From: Knoellia sp. S7-12
GTDB lineage: Bacteria; Actinomycetota; Actinomycetes; Actinomycetales; Dermatophilaceae
DNA length: 64,000 nucleotides
Assembly: GCF_040518285.1 (NCBI RefSeq)
Contig: NZ_CP155449.1
Coordinates: 2,790,001-2,854,000, forward strand
Reading direction: 5' to 3'
Shown: piece after piece, positions 63,568 to 64,000 of the stretch
Position numbering within the stretch: position 1 is the stretch's first letter
Layout: each line of letters begins with the position of its first letter
The notes under the pieces: generated by a model
Database searches by the model: none
Told to the model about the DNA's origin: nothing
The model's input: only the letters and a program-made list of their open reading frames with translations
Program-made: the position numbers and the translations under genes

Positions 63568-64000
63568 TCAGCGCAGGCCGACGCGACGTTCCATCGCGAG
63601 CGCGATGAGTTCGTCGATGAGCTCCGGGTAGGCCAGGCCCGCCGCTGCCCACATCCGCGGATACATCGAGCTCGGCGTGAAGCCGGGCATCGTGTTGATC
63701 TCGTTGATGAGCAGGTCACCGGTCTCGGTGAGGAAGAAGTCGCAGCGGGCGAGCCCTTCGCAACCCGCGGCAGTGAAGGCCGTGATCGACATCTGCGAGA
63801 TCTGGTCGGCGATGTGCGCCGGGACGTCGGCCGGGGCCTCGAGCCGGATGTCGTCGGCAGCGAGATACTTGGCCTCGAAGTCATAGAAGGCGTGGTTCTG
63901 GACGACGATGCACTCCCCCAGTGGGCTCGTGCGCGGCGCGTCGGTGCCGTGACCGTCGAGGACGCCGCACTCGATCTCGCGACCGACCACACCCTGCTCG
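63568..64000 (-). CDS. ddl: D-alanine-D-alanine ligase, C-terminal part (runs off the window)
   Basis: The last 144 or so residues of an ATP-grasp ligase that joins two D-Ala for peptidoglycan. REIECGVLDG, FYDFEAKYLAAD, GLARCDFFLTETGDLLINEINTMPGFT, with the metal-binding Glu-x-Asn, and SMYPRMW are diagnostic. The frame is open at the right edge, so the N-terminal half is outside the window; it is truncated by the window and not by mutation. Confidence 0.93.
   Translation of the reverse strand, partial: EQGVVGREIECGVLDGHGTDAPRTSPLGECIVVQNHAFYDFEAKYLAADDIRLEAPADVPAHIADQISQMSITAFTAAGCEGLARCDFFLTETGDLLINEINTMPGFTPSSMYPRMWAAAGLAYPELIDELIALAMERRVGLR

Noticed and set aside
63568..64000. Short ddl as a pseudogene
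   Set aside because: The frame is open at the window edge, so it is only truncated by the window.

Overview
The window is ordinary, gene-dense chromosome from a high-GC (about 70% by eye) Gram-positive actinobacterium. Gene content, gene order and the mycothiol-type proteins fit the order Micrococcales, possibly the family Intrasporangiaceae; the family-level placement is an inference. I saw no rRNA or tRNA gene, CRISPR array, insertion sequence or prophage.

Read right to left on the minus strand, the window is the conserved actinobacterial block running ddl, DUF3515 (plus), AsnC-type domain (plus), thiL, rpmB (plus), DhaL/FakA-like protein, recG, rsmD, coaD, DUF177, rpmF, rnc, mutM, smc, ftsY, amtB-glnB-glnD, ffh, rpsP-khpA-rimM-trmD, rplS, two signal peptidases, rnhB, DUF2469, yraN, comM-dprA-xerC, rpsB-tsf, pyrH-frr. 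It encodes ribosomal proteins and rRNA/tRNA maturation factors, the SRP pathway with signal peptidases, chromosome maintenance (Smc, XerC, RecG, MutM), DNA processing (ComM, DprA) and nitrogen sensing.

The block is interrupted by lineage-specific inserts. (i) 1.0-4.5 kb: membrane protein, monooxygenase-like protein and Nudix hydrolase, splitting tsf from pyrH. (ii) 6.9-12.4 kb: MFS exporter, DUF1232, AlkD-like glycosylase, aminotransferase, M23 peptidase, DUF3152 protein. (iii) 19.9-22.7 kb: two small hypotheticals, a FetB-like permease and a pair of related membrane proteins. (iv) 25.6-32.9 kb: APH-fold kinase, atypical SDR with an Rrf2 regulator, TauE/SafE exporter, amidohydrolase, methyltransferase, alpha/beta hydrolase. 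(v) 39.9-45.4 kb: DCC protein, mycothiol-type isomerase, M13 peptidase, third signal peptidase. (vi) 49.1-52.9 kb: chorismate mutase, flavin reductase, acylphosphatase, OafA-type acyltransferase, DUF1801.

Broken genes: an aminoglycoside-phosphotransferase-like gene carries a single-base frameshift in a C4 run (35.2 kb), and the last 36 codons of an AraC-type regulator lie directly behind dprA (13.4 kb). One signal peptidase paralogue (18.6-19.3 kb) lacks the catalytic lysine.

The most unusual signal is not a gene. The octamer GTATGCCG (or CGGCATAC) occurs about 48 times by hand count, in at least six reading-frame contexts, using otherwise rare codons, and in intergenic DNA and a terminator. 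Many genes also show a TAN3T box 6-8 nt before the start codon, suggesting leaderless transcripts, and amtB has a four-half-site GlnR-type operator.
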